From: Castor canadensis
Lineage: Eukaryota; Chordata; Mammalia; Rodentia; Castoridae
Assembly (NCBI RefSeq): GCF_047511655.1
Contig: NC_133401.1
Span: 47,387,570 to 47,451,569, forward strand
Reading direction: 5' to 3'
Length of the DNA: 64,000 bases
Both the position numbers and the translations under genes were made by a program. Positions within the stretch are counted from its first letter, which is position 1. Each line of letters opens with the position of its first letter. Of this stretch, positions 49,099-60,692 are shown piece by piece. Under the pieces are notes generated by a model. That model saw only the letters and a list, made by a program, of their open reading frames with translations. It made no database searches and was not told the origin of the DNA.

Positions 49099-52052
49099 CA
49101 TTTTCCTTTAATGTCTATAGATTACTTCTTGGTGGCCTAGGGCTCTTCCTGCTCCTGAATCTGCCCTGAGTCAGTAGCTCATTTGGAATCATCCCATTTT
49201 TAGGTGGTAGCTTGTCTCTGTTAATGTTATACCATCTGCCTTATATATTTCAGGGATTCCTTGTAATAATTTCTGGGTTTCTACTACTTCTATGTACTTT
49301 AAAAACAACATTATTTACCATTTATAGCAATCTGGGATGATAAAGAATGCCTGAACATATGCTTCGACCTTCACCTGGATCCACAATCCAAAATTGATGC
49401 CATTTTAGGCTTTTATTGGAACCTGATTATTTCTACTACTCTTTGATGCAAACCCAGCTCTGCTGCAAAGGAAATAAAAGATAGTTCACTCTGCACAAAA
49501 AATGAGAGACTATGGCCCAGGTTACCTTGAAGGACATATTCCACTGTGGAGAAAGTTACATGAGCTTTTGTAGTCACAAAACAAAAGAAAGCCCTAAATC
49601 AATAATTTTACTGAGTACATTGGTGGGGATGTCAGGTAGGTGGGGTGGGGGGTGGAGATAGAATGGGGGTGTGGGGGTGTGCTTATAGCACATAGAGAAA
49701 TCTCTTCTACAGGTTTCAGATATTAGGACACTCTTAGCTTTAGGGCTGGTAGAAGCTAGTGGTCTGCTAAGCTTAACAAATCACTCCAAAACTTCACCTA
49801 ATAGTCACACAGCTGTTAGGTCAGATCTGGAAGTTGACAGTGGCTATGAAGGGCAGGAAAGCTAGTCCAAGAGAAAATCACGATGTTCTATTCAGTCAGT
49901 CAGTCAGTCTATGGGATCTTCAACCAGCTGTGGATTCTTCAGGGAACTTCAGTTCACATAGAAAACTAGGCACCTAACTAACATCCCCTCTTCCAACAAT
50001 GCAGTTTTTTTAAGTCCATAAAATGCTTACTATCCTGAAGAAAAGCAGTACATTAGCCAAAGTTGTTTGTAATGGAGATAGGTCAAAATATACCTTTCTT
50101 AAATGATTTTCAGTAAGTATAAATTCTTAAGATTTCTTCTTGGAATAAGCCAGTTTGGTCAATTATCAGTATTTTTTTCCCCTCTTCATCCAAACAGGAA
50201 GACCCCATCCCACAGCCACTCTATGGAATGCTGGATACCTTCACGGCATTAAGAACAAAGTTTTCTTTTCGGTCTCTTTTCCCTGCAAGTAAAAAGGATG
50301 CTGTATCTTTTAACCATTTTTTTTTTCTTGAGAAGTTTATCATGCACAATCTTTGGCCTCTAAAAGATAGCAAATGCCTTGGATTCTCTGTGTACAGAAA
50401 AAGGATCAATCCTTGTCTTAGGGTTTCCCCACTGACAAAGTTGAAACTCTGTGCCATATATGACTCCATCCTCAGTCTGGAGGAGTAAAATGCTAGTTCT
50501 CTGACAGTGAGAGGAAGCCTAGAACAGCTAACTCAGGTTACCATGTCTCCTGAGCACCAGGCTTCCAGTGCCAGAACCCCACAATACCAAAAAAATTCAT
50601 TATTAAATAGCCCACTAAGTACCACTCACCTAAAGCATGCCTGACAGTAAAAAAGATAAACAAGGTTCTCAAAATACAAATGTCCTTTTAATACTGTGCA
50701 CTTGTTTTGAAAGCTTAAATTTTATATTGAGCTTCTTGGTGCTCAGGTAATATGAGCTGAGCAGGTAGGGCAGAACTTTTTTTTCCTGCAGGGCACAGAG
50801 TGAAATGATACACCATTTCTTTCTCGGGAAATGAGATATGCCAAGAGGTCACCAGTTTGTTTGTCACTAGATATGGCAGAACTATATTGGATAAGCAGTC
50901 TTCTTTTAACTAAGGTCCTGACTAGCTACCCACCCACACCCCTGTCCGTTCACACTGGGCAATATTCTTCGGGTGACAAGAGTTTCCAGAGACACAGGAA
51001 AGGCTGGGCTAAGAGAGAAAACTGCCTCTGATCAATACAGCAGGAGCATCATAAATAATTTAGCCACATACTCCGTTTTTGGTTTCTTTGATCTGCTTCT
51101 CTCATCAGGCCTGGTTGTGTTATTGCCACAGAACACTGCTTTTTTTTTTTTTTTTTAAAGGTTCCAGAACCTTCCAGAAGTACTTGGTCATCTTCCTGGG
51201 GCAAAGGTCCACTTTGTCTTACCCCACCTGCCTCATAGCTAAGCATTGATGTATTTTCTCATTCTAAAGGATCTTGGCATTGTTGCTTTGAGAGTTCTAA
51301 AGCAGAATGAAAGGAAGTTACTTTTAGAGCTGGGAACGAGGTAGATGGGCAGACTCTACCAGCCCTCTTCCTGTCGATCTTTACTTTGGAACCTTCATCT
51401 CGTGGGTGTTGGTGAAGGGAGGCTAAGGAGAGGAAGGAAGAGGGTTAACTTACAGGACCAGATTCAGATTTATGATTGCTTTTAGCCGGCAGTGAGTGAA
51501 AACATAGGGTATATTAGGAGTTATTACTTAGTAAAAGATTGGCTACCATCTGATTATTAAATATGGAATTTATTGGCTCTGGCAAAGATGGTAAAGCATG
51601 AGTATTTTTCCAATTTGCATCAAGACACTTTTTAAATTCCCTTCTTATCTTACCAGGGATGTCCAACAAAGGGCACAGTGTATCTTGCTGTTAAATGGAA
51701 AGAAAGAATGCTAAGAATGCCAGTACAGGTTATTGATCTATTGATTAAACTGAGTGTTTGGTAGGGCTTGAGCACCATTATTCTGTTATAAACAGAGATA
51801 TGTGGGAGGAAATTCTCAGAGTAAAATGCTAAGAAAGGACTCTGTATGCATCCTATTGTAAAAATAGTACAGACTTTGAAGAGCAGGAAGGACAAGTTTT
51901 GACCAGGCACATTTTCACCTGTTCCTACACTGTGAAGTGGTCAACCACAGCAAGGTCAAGGCCTTTTTCACCCTTTCTGAATGCTACCAAGGGCACAAAA
52001 GGGATGCATGTTGAGAATTGTATTAATTAACCAGTTATTTTAAAAGCAACTA
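49099..52052. other. Intergenic, unassigned
   Basis: There is no coding exon. A G-rich stretch sits at 49622-49682, (CAGT)n at about 49894-49910 and a T run at about 51140-51157. The rest shows no repeat I can name. Open frames up to 92 residues have no motifs. Confidence 0.4.
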
Positions 52053-52145
52053 CTCAGCTGGAAATGTGGCTCAGCAGTAGAGCACTTGCCTAGCAAGTGT
52101 GAAGCCCTGAGTTCAAACCCCAGTACTGCCAAATAAAATAAAATA
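52053..52145 (+). repeat. ID-like SINE, well preserved
   Basis: 'agctggaaatgtggctcagcagtagagcacttgcctagcaagtgtgaagccctgagttcaaaccccagtactgcc' plus an (AAATA)n tail. Confidence 0.85.
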
Positions 52146-52329
52146 AGAAAGAACTACTGTATTCACACCCTTTCCATAGGAGTAAAGCTTTCCTTGTGAG
52201 TCTCTTGTTCTTGACACTTTCTTTGTCACCACTGGGCTTACTTCCTTTGCTTCTTTCTTGAACCCATATGTGAAGTGGAAGGTTTTTGTGCATTGAAGTG
52301 GTTATATACATTTTAAGGACTCAAACTCT

Positions 52330-52361
52330 TTTTATTTTACTTTATTTTATTTTATTTTATT
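52330..52361. repeat. (TTTTA)n simple repeat
   Basis: About six pentamer units, probably the tail complement of a lost or diverged retroposon. Confidence 0.85.
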
Positions 52362-53082
52362 CATATGTGTTCAAACTCTTTATTGTGGCCTCTTTCCCAA
52401 TGGCACACCTCTGGCACAGGTCTCCAGCAGAGCCACTGCAGCCCCAGGTGCTCTACAAATGAATTCAGTCACTTGCATGGCTTGCCTAGTGTTAGAAGGG
52501 AATCAGAATTAGCAACAAACTGAAAATTACCCACAACACTGCAGCCATCGCCCCAGGTGCTGCTTCTCAAGTTATACCTCTTCGTTTGCTGTGACAATAC
52601 ACAGTTTTGCATTCCATCAGGGGAAACATTTTTATTATATTTTCCATTGTAGACAACTTCAACTACGATTTTCTTCCTGGTGCATTTCAAGAACACAACA
52701 GCAATATTGATAAATAGTTCCTTAGAGAAGCAATATGGCTGCATCAATATAGACTAGAGGAATATTTTCTTCAGACATGTCTATCTTAGAGTTGCATCTA
52801 GGGTAGCTTGCTAAGGGAAGCATGCGGTTTCCGAAAGACATTTCATAGTATGTTTACTCTTAAAGAGCAAAACTGTTAATATTTATCTTTGAACACATAT
52901 TCTTAATATAAAATGTTTTGTTCTGTGCAATATGGACTTAGCTGAAATATTTGTATCATATAATTCTAAAAGGAGTCTTATGTTTCTTTTTTCAATGTAC
53001 CAGTAAGACACATATATTTGTTTACCTGTGTGAAAAGAGGCGTTATATGTTCAACCATAAAAGTACTCAAGTAACTTTTTTT
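52362..53082. other. Intergenic, unassigned
   Basis: There are no repeats or genes that I can support. The 92-residue minus-strand frame at 52469-52747 has no motif. Confidence 0.4.
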
Positions 53083-53285
53083 TTCTTTTTTTTCAAACTG
53101 GGCCTTACACTTGCTAGGCAGGCACTCTACCACTTGAGCCATGCCTCCAGTCTATTTGGCTGTGGTTATTTTGGAGATGGGGTCTGCATGCTATTTGCAC
53201 AGCCTGCCTCGAACCTTGATCCTCCCAATCTCAGCCTCCCAAGTATCTATGTTTATAGGCGTGAGCCACCAGTGCCCAGCTTGGC
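53083..53285 (-). repeat. B1 + ID-like composite SINE, antisense to the window
   Basis: A T-rich tail complement, then 'gggccttacacttgctaggcaggcactctaccacttgagccatgcctcc' and the B1 complement to 'gtgagccaccagtgcccagct'. Confidence 0.88.
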
Positions 53286-54150
53286 CCACTTTCTTGTATA
53301 TGCCAAATGACTACTGCAAGTGGGGAATCAAAACAGTAACACAGCTTTCACCTCACCTGTCAATCAACAGCACAGTTATAGTCTGAGAAACTGGTTTATG
53401 GTGCTTGGTCCTTATTTGTTACAAAACCTTGAGAAATGTGTCCAACTTAAAAAACAAAACACAAAGCACATTTTCCAGCCTTCTTTGCAGAAGGGGTGAC
53501 CCAAGAGATGTCAATGGCAGTGGTTGGGCAGGCTCCTGGAAATAACCCTTTGCTCTCTCTTTCTTTCCTTCTAACTGAAACATAGTTCAACCACCATCTT
53601 GGACTTCTGAGGAGACTCTGAGGATGGAAGTCACACGCTAAGAAAACTAGAGAAGAAAGAGAGGAGGATATGAAGGACAGGGCTACCACTCTAATTCTTG
53701 GTTACCTACCTCACCCCTTATTCTACTCAAGACCAAATTAAACTATAACTTGTTTAAATCATGTTATTTTCTGTTACATACAACTAAACTCAGTCTCAAC
53801 TGATAAGGCTATATTATAGCATTTGTTGACTTTTAACAATTCATTTAATTTCTCTGTACCTCAGTTTACTCATTAAAAAAAAGACTCCAATAAGGACATT
53901 GACTCTAAGAGTTATTGCAAGGATGAAATGAATTAGCATACATATAAAGAACTTAGAACTGGAAGCAGCACAGACTGCAGCCTCAATGAATTCTCTCTTT
54001 GTTAGTCACACGTACCACCTATCATATTATTAGCTGAAGCACAAATGCAAAAGGTGTGTGAAGAGGAAGTCACTACAGTTGTTTCTTAGCACCTTCTGTA
54101 AAGTCGGAGACCTGGGCCGAGAGCTTAACAGAATGCATAATTCTCAATTA
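53286..54150. other. Intergenic; probable old interspersed repeat at about 53380-53815
   Basis: 'gcagaaggggtgacccaagagatgtcaatggcag' and the end 'tctgttacatacaactaaactcagtctcaactgata' have the look of an ancient LTR- or MER-type repeat. No name can be given. No gene. Confidence 0.4.
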
Positions 54151-54204
54151 AAAGTACTTTGTACCTGAGTTCAAATCCAGGCACAACTGCCCCCCCAAAA
54201 AAGT

Positions 54205-54510
54205 ACTTTTGGGGAGCCAGAAGTTCATGATTATAATCCTAGCTACTTGGGAAGCTGAGAGTGGAAAGACTGCAATTCCAGAATGACCAAAAATGTTTGT
54301 GTAAGACCCCATCTCAATGAAAAAAGGTTGGGATGGTGGTGTGTGCCTGTCATCCAAGCTATGGTAGGAAGCATAAAATCATTGGGCATAGGGGAAAAGT
54401 GAGACCCTATCTCTAAAATTACCACACCAAAAAGGGCTGGAGGCATGGCTCAAGCAGTAGAGTGCCTGCCTAGCAAGCACAAAGCCTGGTTTGAACCAGT
54501 CAAAAATAAA
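54205..54510 (+). repeat. Trimeric SINE: B1 + B1 + ID-like, second copy
   Basis: Unit 1 ends 'agaccccatctcaatgaaaaaa' (about 54325). Unit 2 starts 'ggttgggatggtggtgtgtgcctgtcatccaagctatggtaggaag'. The ID-like unit starts 'gggctggaggcatggctcaagcagtagagtgcctgcc' at about 54434, and an A/T tail follows. The order and junctions match 15352-15670. A short ID-like 3' end ('cctgagttcaaatccaggcacaactgcc') lies just upstream at 54165-54192. Confidence 0.78.
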
Positions 54511-56158
54511 TAAATTTAAAAAATAAAAAAGAACTTTACAAATTACACAGCACCAACACATACCTAAATTGCTCTAATCCTTGCCACAGCTCTGAGATGC
54601 TAAAGCTTGCCTGCACTGTCAGGCTGTGATGACTGGCTGGCAGGCTCCATGGCCAGAGTCCAAGTTCAATGTTACAAATGAGGGTTGAGTTGGTATGGAT
54701 CTGTTTCATGACCCTACACAGTGCAGCATGCTTACCCCTGGTTAACTGCCCTCTGAATATGACTCCGAATTTAAATTGTGTGGAGAAGACATGAGCAAGT
54801 ATAACTCAGACAGCTCCAGAGAAACAAGTGTCTGCCTTCTCCCATGACACCTGTCGGCAGGTGTGTGTGTGTTGCGGGGTGGGGGTGTGTGTGTAAATAA
54901 GTGGGATTTTAAAAATTAGTTGGCTTCTGATTTTTAAAAGTTTCCTGAATTTTTTTCCATGAAATCTGATTTTTTTCCCCAGCTAGTTTATTTAAAAGCC
55001 TTCTGAACCTTAGAGTTCTAACTGTAGTATCCCTTCAGATTAGCTCCACTCCACTCTTGTAGGATCACAATGGGAATCCCATAAGATTCTCTCCCTTTGG
55101 GTGAGGCACGTTTTACTCACTCATGCCATCCCATTTGATCCCCACATAACTCTACAAGGCAGGCACTATTCTATCCCTGTTGAGAGATGGTCACCCTGGG
55201 TTCAAACAGTGGAGTGACTGACTGAGTCACCAGATGCAGCAGTGGCAGAGCCAGTGAGAGCCCAGGCTCTTAGACACCTCCTGCTTCCCCTACCCTATTT
55301 TGTAAGTTCCACTTTCTGCCTTTGCTTTTCATCCACAGCTACTCGGCTGGGCCTGGGTGTGTTTCTTTGCCTGAGTGCTTTGTCTGTGGTCCTATTTTTA
55401 TCACAGCTACTCCACATCTCTTTCTTTCATTACTCACTGATGATTTTCCTCTACCAGTCACTCTCTGGATTGTTCTTTTTCACCAAAGGTTTGATGCTTT
55501 AGTTTGGCTCTTTTTTGTTTCCCTTCACCTTGGAGCCTTGGAGAGCCCAAGGTCAGCTCTTCTAGGGGATTATTACTGAGGATTCCATTGCTGCTGGCCA
55601 TATCCAATCAGGTAAGAACAACTTCCTGTAACAAGCCTCCTTTCCTTGATCCTAACAGGTACAATCAATATAGTAACTTTTTGTAGGAACTGAGGGTGGT
55701 GTTGAGATGGGAGGATTTGTCACAGGATCTTAATAAAGTAGAATGGTAGAAAAATTCTCTTTCACTTCTATTGTCGTCCTCCCTCCAAACCCATAACCCC
55801 AGTGTGACCACGAGAAATTCCAATTAAGGGACATTCTTCAAAAATGCCTATTACTTCTTGAGACCATCAAAGTTATCAAGAACAGGAAAGTCTCAGAAAC
55901 TATCAGACATGGTAATTACATGTGGCATGGAATCCTAGATATGCTCCTGGAACAGGAAAGGGACACAGAGTAAAGCCTAAGGAAACCTGGACATACTTAG
56001 TCATGAGTACCAATACAGGTTCATTAACTGTAGCAGATGTACCTCACTAATGTAAGATGTTAATAACGGGGAAATCCAGCAGAGTTATTTGGGAATTCTC
56101 CAATATAGTAGAGGAAATCTAAAACCATTCTAAAGTAAAACATTTATTTAAGAAAAAA
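54511..56158. other. Intergenic, unassigned
   Basis: There is a GT-rich, G-rich stretch at about 54857-54894. No recognised gene. The 86- and 85-residue plus-strand frames at 55242-55579 are hydrophobic but overlap in different frames and lack motifs. Confidence 0.4.
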
Positions 56159-56159
56159 A

Positions 56160-56335
56160 ATGGGCTGGGTACCAGTGACTCATTTCTGTAATCCTAACTG
56201 CTCTGGGGGATCATGGTTTGAAGACAGCCAAAATAGTTTGTGAGACCTTAAAGATCCCATCTTGAGAAAAACCATCACACACAAAAAGGCACATGCCTAG
56301 CAAGTGTGAAGCCCTGACCCCCAGGGCTGATTAAA
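56160..56335 (+). repeat. B1 + ID-like composite SINE, right half truncated inside
   Basis: 'tgggctgggtaccagtgactcatttctgtaatcctaac...agatcccatcttgagaaaaaccatcacacacaaaaagg' jumps directly to 'cacatgcctagcaagtgtgaagccctgacccccagggc', so the first part of the ID-like half is deleted. Confidence 0.8.
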
Positions 56336-56344
56336 AAAAAAAAT

Positions 56345-56438
56345 GGACCCGGGGATATAGGTCAGTGGTAAAGCATTTACCTAGTATACACAAGGCCCTG
56401 GGTTCCATCCCTAGCACAAAAGAAAAAAAAAAAAAAAA
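56345..56438 (+). repeat. ID SINE with poly(A)
   Basis: 'gacccggggatataggtcagtggtaaagcatttacctagtatacacaaggccctgggttccatccctagcac' plus an A-rich tail. It is the canonical ID type and sits behind the A tail of the previous SINE. Confidence 0.85.
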
Positions 56439-56559
56439 GGAGGTGGTAGGGGGGACTGTAGTGAAGTCCAGTTCTTTTGAGGCAGGTTAGGGTTAGGGAA
56501 AGTTTAAGACTACTGCTAGCCCTCCTGACTCTAAGAGCTCCCACCACAGGTCAGAGAAG

Positions 56560-56830
56560 GCAGGCAATGAATATTCCCTCCACACTTCCAAGTTCAAGGT
56601 GGTATAAAAACCTAACAAAAAACCCCGGCTCCCCCCAGCTTTGTTTTCTTCTCTCACCATAGCGTCTCCATTCACAGGGCAGAACCATTGATTCCTCCTC
56701 CCTTAATAAAACTTTTCTATCTCACCACACCCATGTGTTCTGCTTGGATTCTTCCATACGAGAGCACAAGAACCAAAATCTTCTGGAAGTATCTTTTGCC
56801 ATTAATACTTTTTGTGAGATTCTACTTGAT
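56560..56830 (+). mobile_element. LTR-like fragment
   Basis: 'ggtggtataaaaacc' (TATA-like, about 56600), 'cccttaataaaactttt' (polyadenylation signal, about 56705) and 'tgcttggattcttcca' follow the U3-R-U5 order. The element at 59690-60010 shares the 'ggattcttcca' block after its AATAAA. The ends are not resolved. Confidence 0.4.
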
Positions 56831-56871
56831 TGGGTTACCTACTGTTCTCTTCTTGATAGAAACCTTGATCT

Positions 56872-57115
56872 GTCGGTGATGGCTCACACCTGTAATCAAT
56901 CCTAGCTACTCGGAGGCAGAGATCAGGAGGATTGCTGTTCGAAACCAACCTAGGGAAACAGTTCAAGGGACCCTATGGCGGGGGGGTGGGGGTGGGGTGG
57001 GTGGGTGGGTGGGGGGAGGGGGGACACCCATCACAAAAAAAAAGGGCTGGTAGAGTGTCTCAAGGTGTAGGTCCAAAGTTCAAACCTCAGTACCACAAAA
57101 AAGAAGAAAGAAACA
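56872..57115 (+). repeat. B1 + ID-like composite SINE with G-rich linker expansion
   Basis: The B1 half ('ggtgatggctcacacctgtaatcaatcctagctactcggaggcagagatcaggagg') runs to 'gggaccctatgg', then a G/T-rich tract at 56977-57023 replaces the normal linker. It is followed by 'cacccatcacaaaaaaaaagggctggtagagtgtctcaaggtgtaggtcc' and a short ID end. Confidence 0.8.
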
Positions 57116-58763
57116 AACCTTGAGCTACACATACCTCCTCTCCTCTAAAGAGCTTTGGGCATTTTATAGATAGATACACATTAGCTCTTATTGTTTCTGC
57201 TGCACCAGGTGGCAACTTTTATGATTCCTGTTATACAGTAATGAGAGCTGGCTTGGGGAATGGCTTGCTAAAGGTCATGGGTGTGGAACACAGCTGGGTG
57301 TGGAGCGAGTGTTGGCTTTTCCCAGTGCCTTCAGAGGCTGGGCAGAGATATTTGCTTAAATTAATTCAATTCCATTTCACTCAACACATGTAAAGTTCCT
57401 ACTATGTACAGTAAGCACTGAGAATCTAACAGGAAAGGATTCCGCTCCCTGCTCAAGGACCACATGGTCAGTTGTTTATCAAGACACAATTTCATTAAAA
57501 GGGGCAGCACCATGCTGGTGTATGAAAGGTAGCTGGGAGTAGCTGTTTAGCCCCAGGGAAAAACCAGAGCCTGCAGTACCAGTGAGTCCTGGCCTGGGGA
57601 AAATGTGTCTTGGCTCTATAGGGACTCAGGGAAGTCAGGTTTCTTAATAGCCTCTGGGCTCTTTTGAAGGGTTACTTGGTACTAGTAGTGGCACTACACT
57701 AAAACCAGTATTCACAGCAGGGCATCAACCTTACATTCAGTAGCCCAGTTTTTGTGAAAACATGAAAGGGCTTTGATGTACAGGAGAAGTAAAACCACAG
57801 TCCAAGTAATTTGGCTTACTCCTGTGCTCCTGAAGTCTCTGAATAGAGAAAGGAGATTGGTGCAAGATTTTCTGGGTTGTAAAATGTGTTGGCAGTCCTG
57901 GAAGAGTGGGGACAGCTGTGAGTGTTAGGACTGATAAGTGAATGGACAATGGAGATGGATGGCACTGTCACTCCCTTTAATAGTGAGGCCAAGGCAATTT
58001 TTAATTTAGGTATGAACAAGGTCCTTTTTCTTTCTGTGAGATGTAACAAGCCAGATTCTTTTTAGAACCTGCAGGCCTCAGTTCAAGGCCAATACAATGC
58101 CCATTTTACCAACACGGAAGATTTTAATAGTAAGTCACATTGGAAAGGCAATTTCCCAACCTAGAAGTTCGAAATCAGTTGTCCATGGTGCCTAAATGTT
58201 ATTCTATCAAGTTTGAAGTTCCTGTTCCATGTCATTTTCTGAGGCATGGAAAGCAGCCAACTGTTAGGTCCTCTTCCACCATGGCTGGCCACTGCCACCT
58301 CCCCTACTGTCATGCTAGAAGCTTCTCTCAAAGACATATGCCAGATCCTGAAAGAGTTGACATCCTTCTTGTAACAGCCACTTGGCTGAGCACCTTCTGT
58401 GGCCTCACAGGCCCCAAGTCTTCGGTAAGTTATACCACGAATTGTTGAGCCACCGGGGGAAACTGATCTTTAATAACACTTTCCCAACACAGTGGAATGG
58501 CCCTAGGAACCAAGTGAAGATTTAAAAGGTGGTTTGTGCATCCCAGCTTATAATGGTTGAGGCAGAAAAGGGATATAATGTGAGAACATGATTTTTAAAG
58601 TGGTCATAGACTAGCTAAGAATTAGAAAAGGATTTCTTAGTATCTTTAAGGAGTAGACAGCAAATAATCACTCTTTAGGAATACATTTTTGGATTAAAAA
58701 ATACTGAACCATGACTTAATAGGCAGTGGTCATATTAGATGTTTTTATTCTATAGCTTTTTTT
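57116..58763. other. Intergenic, unassigned
   Basis: No repeat or coding exon that I can support. The 102-residue plus-strand frame at 58140-58448 has no recognisable motif. Confidence 0.4.
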
Positions 58764-58836
58764 AATGTGTATGATACTTGGGTTTGAACTCAGGGCTCTG
58801 TGCTGTACCATTTGAGCCATACCTCTAGCCTATATA
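58764..58836 (-). repeat. ID-like SINE, antisense, internally deleted
   Basis: 'gatacttgggtttgaactcagggctctgtgctgtaccatttgagccatacctctagcc'; the middle is shortened. Confidence 0.7.
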
Positions 58837-59689
58837 GTTTATTTTGATATGATTTAATTTTTTTGCAATAACTTCATTACAGTTAAATACATTAAATCTT
58901 GAAAAAATAAACTGTAATTTTACTTTTGGCCTGTGGGATAAGAAATGGGCTTATATGCTGCACTGCATTTTATGAAACTGGCTACAAATCAAAGTATTTA
59001 TAAATATATAACATCATTGTTTTTAACAGGAAGTAGATTTTTGGCAAAAATGGCCAGCAAGAGTCCCTGATTGGCTTATCAAATAAGCATGAATTACATG
59101 CCTGCTGTGAACTGTTCACTTCATGGAAATTAAAAAATGAATAAATGAAAGATGCTAACACCAAGGGTCCCATCTGCTTGAGGAAGTAGACTGTAAACTG
59201 AGAATTATGGTAAAGTCTTACAGGTACTGGGATAGACACACAATGAGAACTAGAGACAACAGGGTGGAAGTAAGACTTTTAAAATGAGCCAGCGTCTCAC
59301 TCTGGTCAGTCTGCTGGGACAGATGAAACTTTATTTTTGAGAGCTGGAAGCTAAGAGCTCAAGAGGGCAGGTACAGGGAATTGATTCTAGGCTGAGAACC
59401 ATCTATGCAAAGGAACTCAGGCCAGAGCACAGTGCCCTCAGGCGATGGCTGTGAATGGGCTGGAGAGAGGGAGTGGCCAAAGATGAGGCTGGACAGGTAG
59501 GTAGTGCTTAGATCTCCACAGCCATTCATAGCATGCGAAGGAGATGGACATTGCCCTGTAGACCAGTACTTCCTAAACTCCAGCATGCCCACTTCTCACT
59601 TGGGGCTCGTATTAAAATATGGATGAGGCAGGCTATAGTTAGGTAAAGTTTGGGACTCAGAAAATACATGACTTAATATTGCATTTCAG
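58837..59689. other. Intergenic; MER5-like fragment at about 59560-59635
   Basis: 'ccagtacttcctaaactccagcatgcccacttctcacttggggctcgtattaaaatatgg' resembles the start of MER5-type hAT elements. The rest is unassigned. Confidence 0.4.
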
Positions 59690-60010
59690 ATTAATCATGC
59701 CCTGGCTCAGGGACTCAGACTGCCCTTCCCTGGCCCAGGGACCACCCATGCCCCTCCCCACTCATTGATTATGAGAGGGGAATCACCTGGTTCCTCCCTT
59801 CCCATAGGTTAGCATAGGTTTTAAAAGCACCTGGAGAAGAGAAGCCTACTCCTTCTGCTTCCTGGCTTCCATCTGGATTTCCCTTCCCTAACTTTCAATA
59901 AACTCCATTTACACCACTTACACCCACATGCCCGGCTATGGATTCTTCCAAGTGGGACCCAAAGAACTTCGAAGTCTTCTGATCAGAGATTGCACCACTG
60001 CTGTTAACAG
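59690..60010 (+). mobile_element. LTR-like fragment
   Basis: The GC-rich head ('ccctggctcagggactcag', 'cctggcccagggaccaccc'), TATA-like 'ggttttaaaagcacc' (about 59816), AATAAA at about 59899 and 'ctatggattcttccaagtgggacccaaagaacttcg' follow the order of an LTR. The boundaries and target duplication could not be fixed. Confidence 0.45.
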
Positions 60011-60558
60011 ATACTGCTTCCATAGGTAGCCCAAAAGCCAGCTTTTCTAAAAAGCTTCAGGCAATGCTTCTGCAGTGATGAAGTACAGGCTGCAGAACAA
60101 GCTGCACGTGGCAACTTCGAACTGCTGTATCTGGATTACCGTCAGCCCAGAGAGAGGAAGGGGGTGCGGTGGGACAACGATCAGCTGGAGCCCAGGATGG
60201 TGGATTCTGCCCCAGAGCTGCCTCCTGGGTTGACTGCAAGTGCCTTACTGATTTTTCCCACACGCTCCATGACACGAAGGAGGTGGGAAGCAAGGCTAGT
60301 ACAAATAACCCTGCCTACACTGTAAGAACTGCGCTCTGGCGTTGGGGCCACCAGTCGCAGTACCCAAAGCAGCTGATACACACGCCGGTGTGGCTGGCAC
60401 TTCTCTCCTGAGCAATAAGGCATCAGAGATGCTGGGGTGGGTTTTGGAGCAATCAACTCACTCAGGGCAAAGGTAAGATTCTGGTATGCAGAGCAACAAA
60501 GGTACAGAAATAAGAAAGTTCTCAATCCATGGCCTCCAGTTATTATTGTTTAATTATT
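60011..60558. other. Intergenic, possibly internal retroviral remnant
   Basis: This is a GC-richer 500 bp next to the LTR-like fragment, with minus-strand (114-residue) and plus-strand (80-residue) open frames and no motif that I can name. Confidence 0.3.
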
Positions 60559-60559
60559 T

Positions 60560-60692
60560 TTGTGGCCTTTGGTTTTTGATACAGGATCTCAATATGGAGC
60601 CCAAGCTGGTCTTGAAGTTGGGATAATTCTGCCATACCATAACCTCTCAAGTACTGGGATTACACCTGTGCACCACTATGCCCAGCATTTTT
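60560..60692 (-). repeat. B1 SINE, antisense to the window
   Basis: 'ttttgatacaggatctcaatatggagcccaagctggtcttgaagttgggataattctgccataccataacctctcaagtactgggattacacctgtgcaccactatgcccagc'. Confidence 0.8.

Noticed and set aside
56484..56497. Two TTAGGG units, considered as an interstitial telomere
   Set aside because: Two units are too few and are expected by chance.
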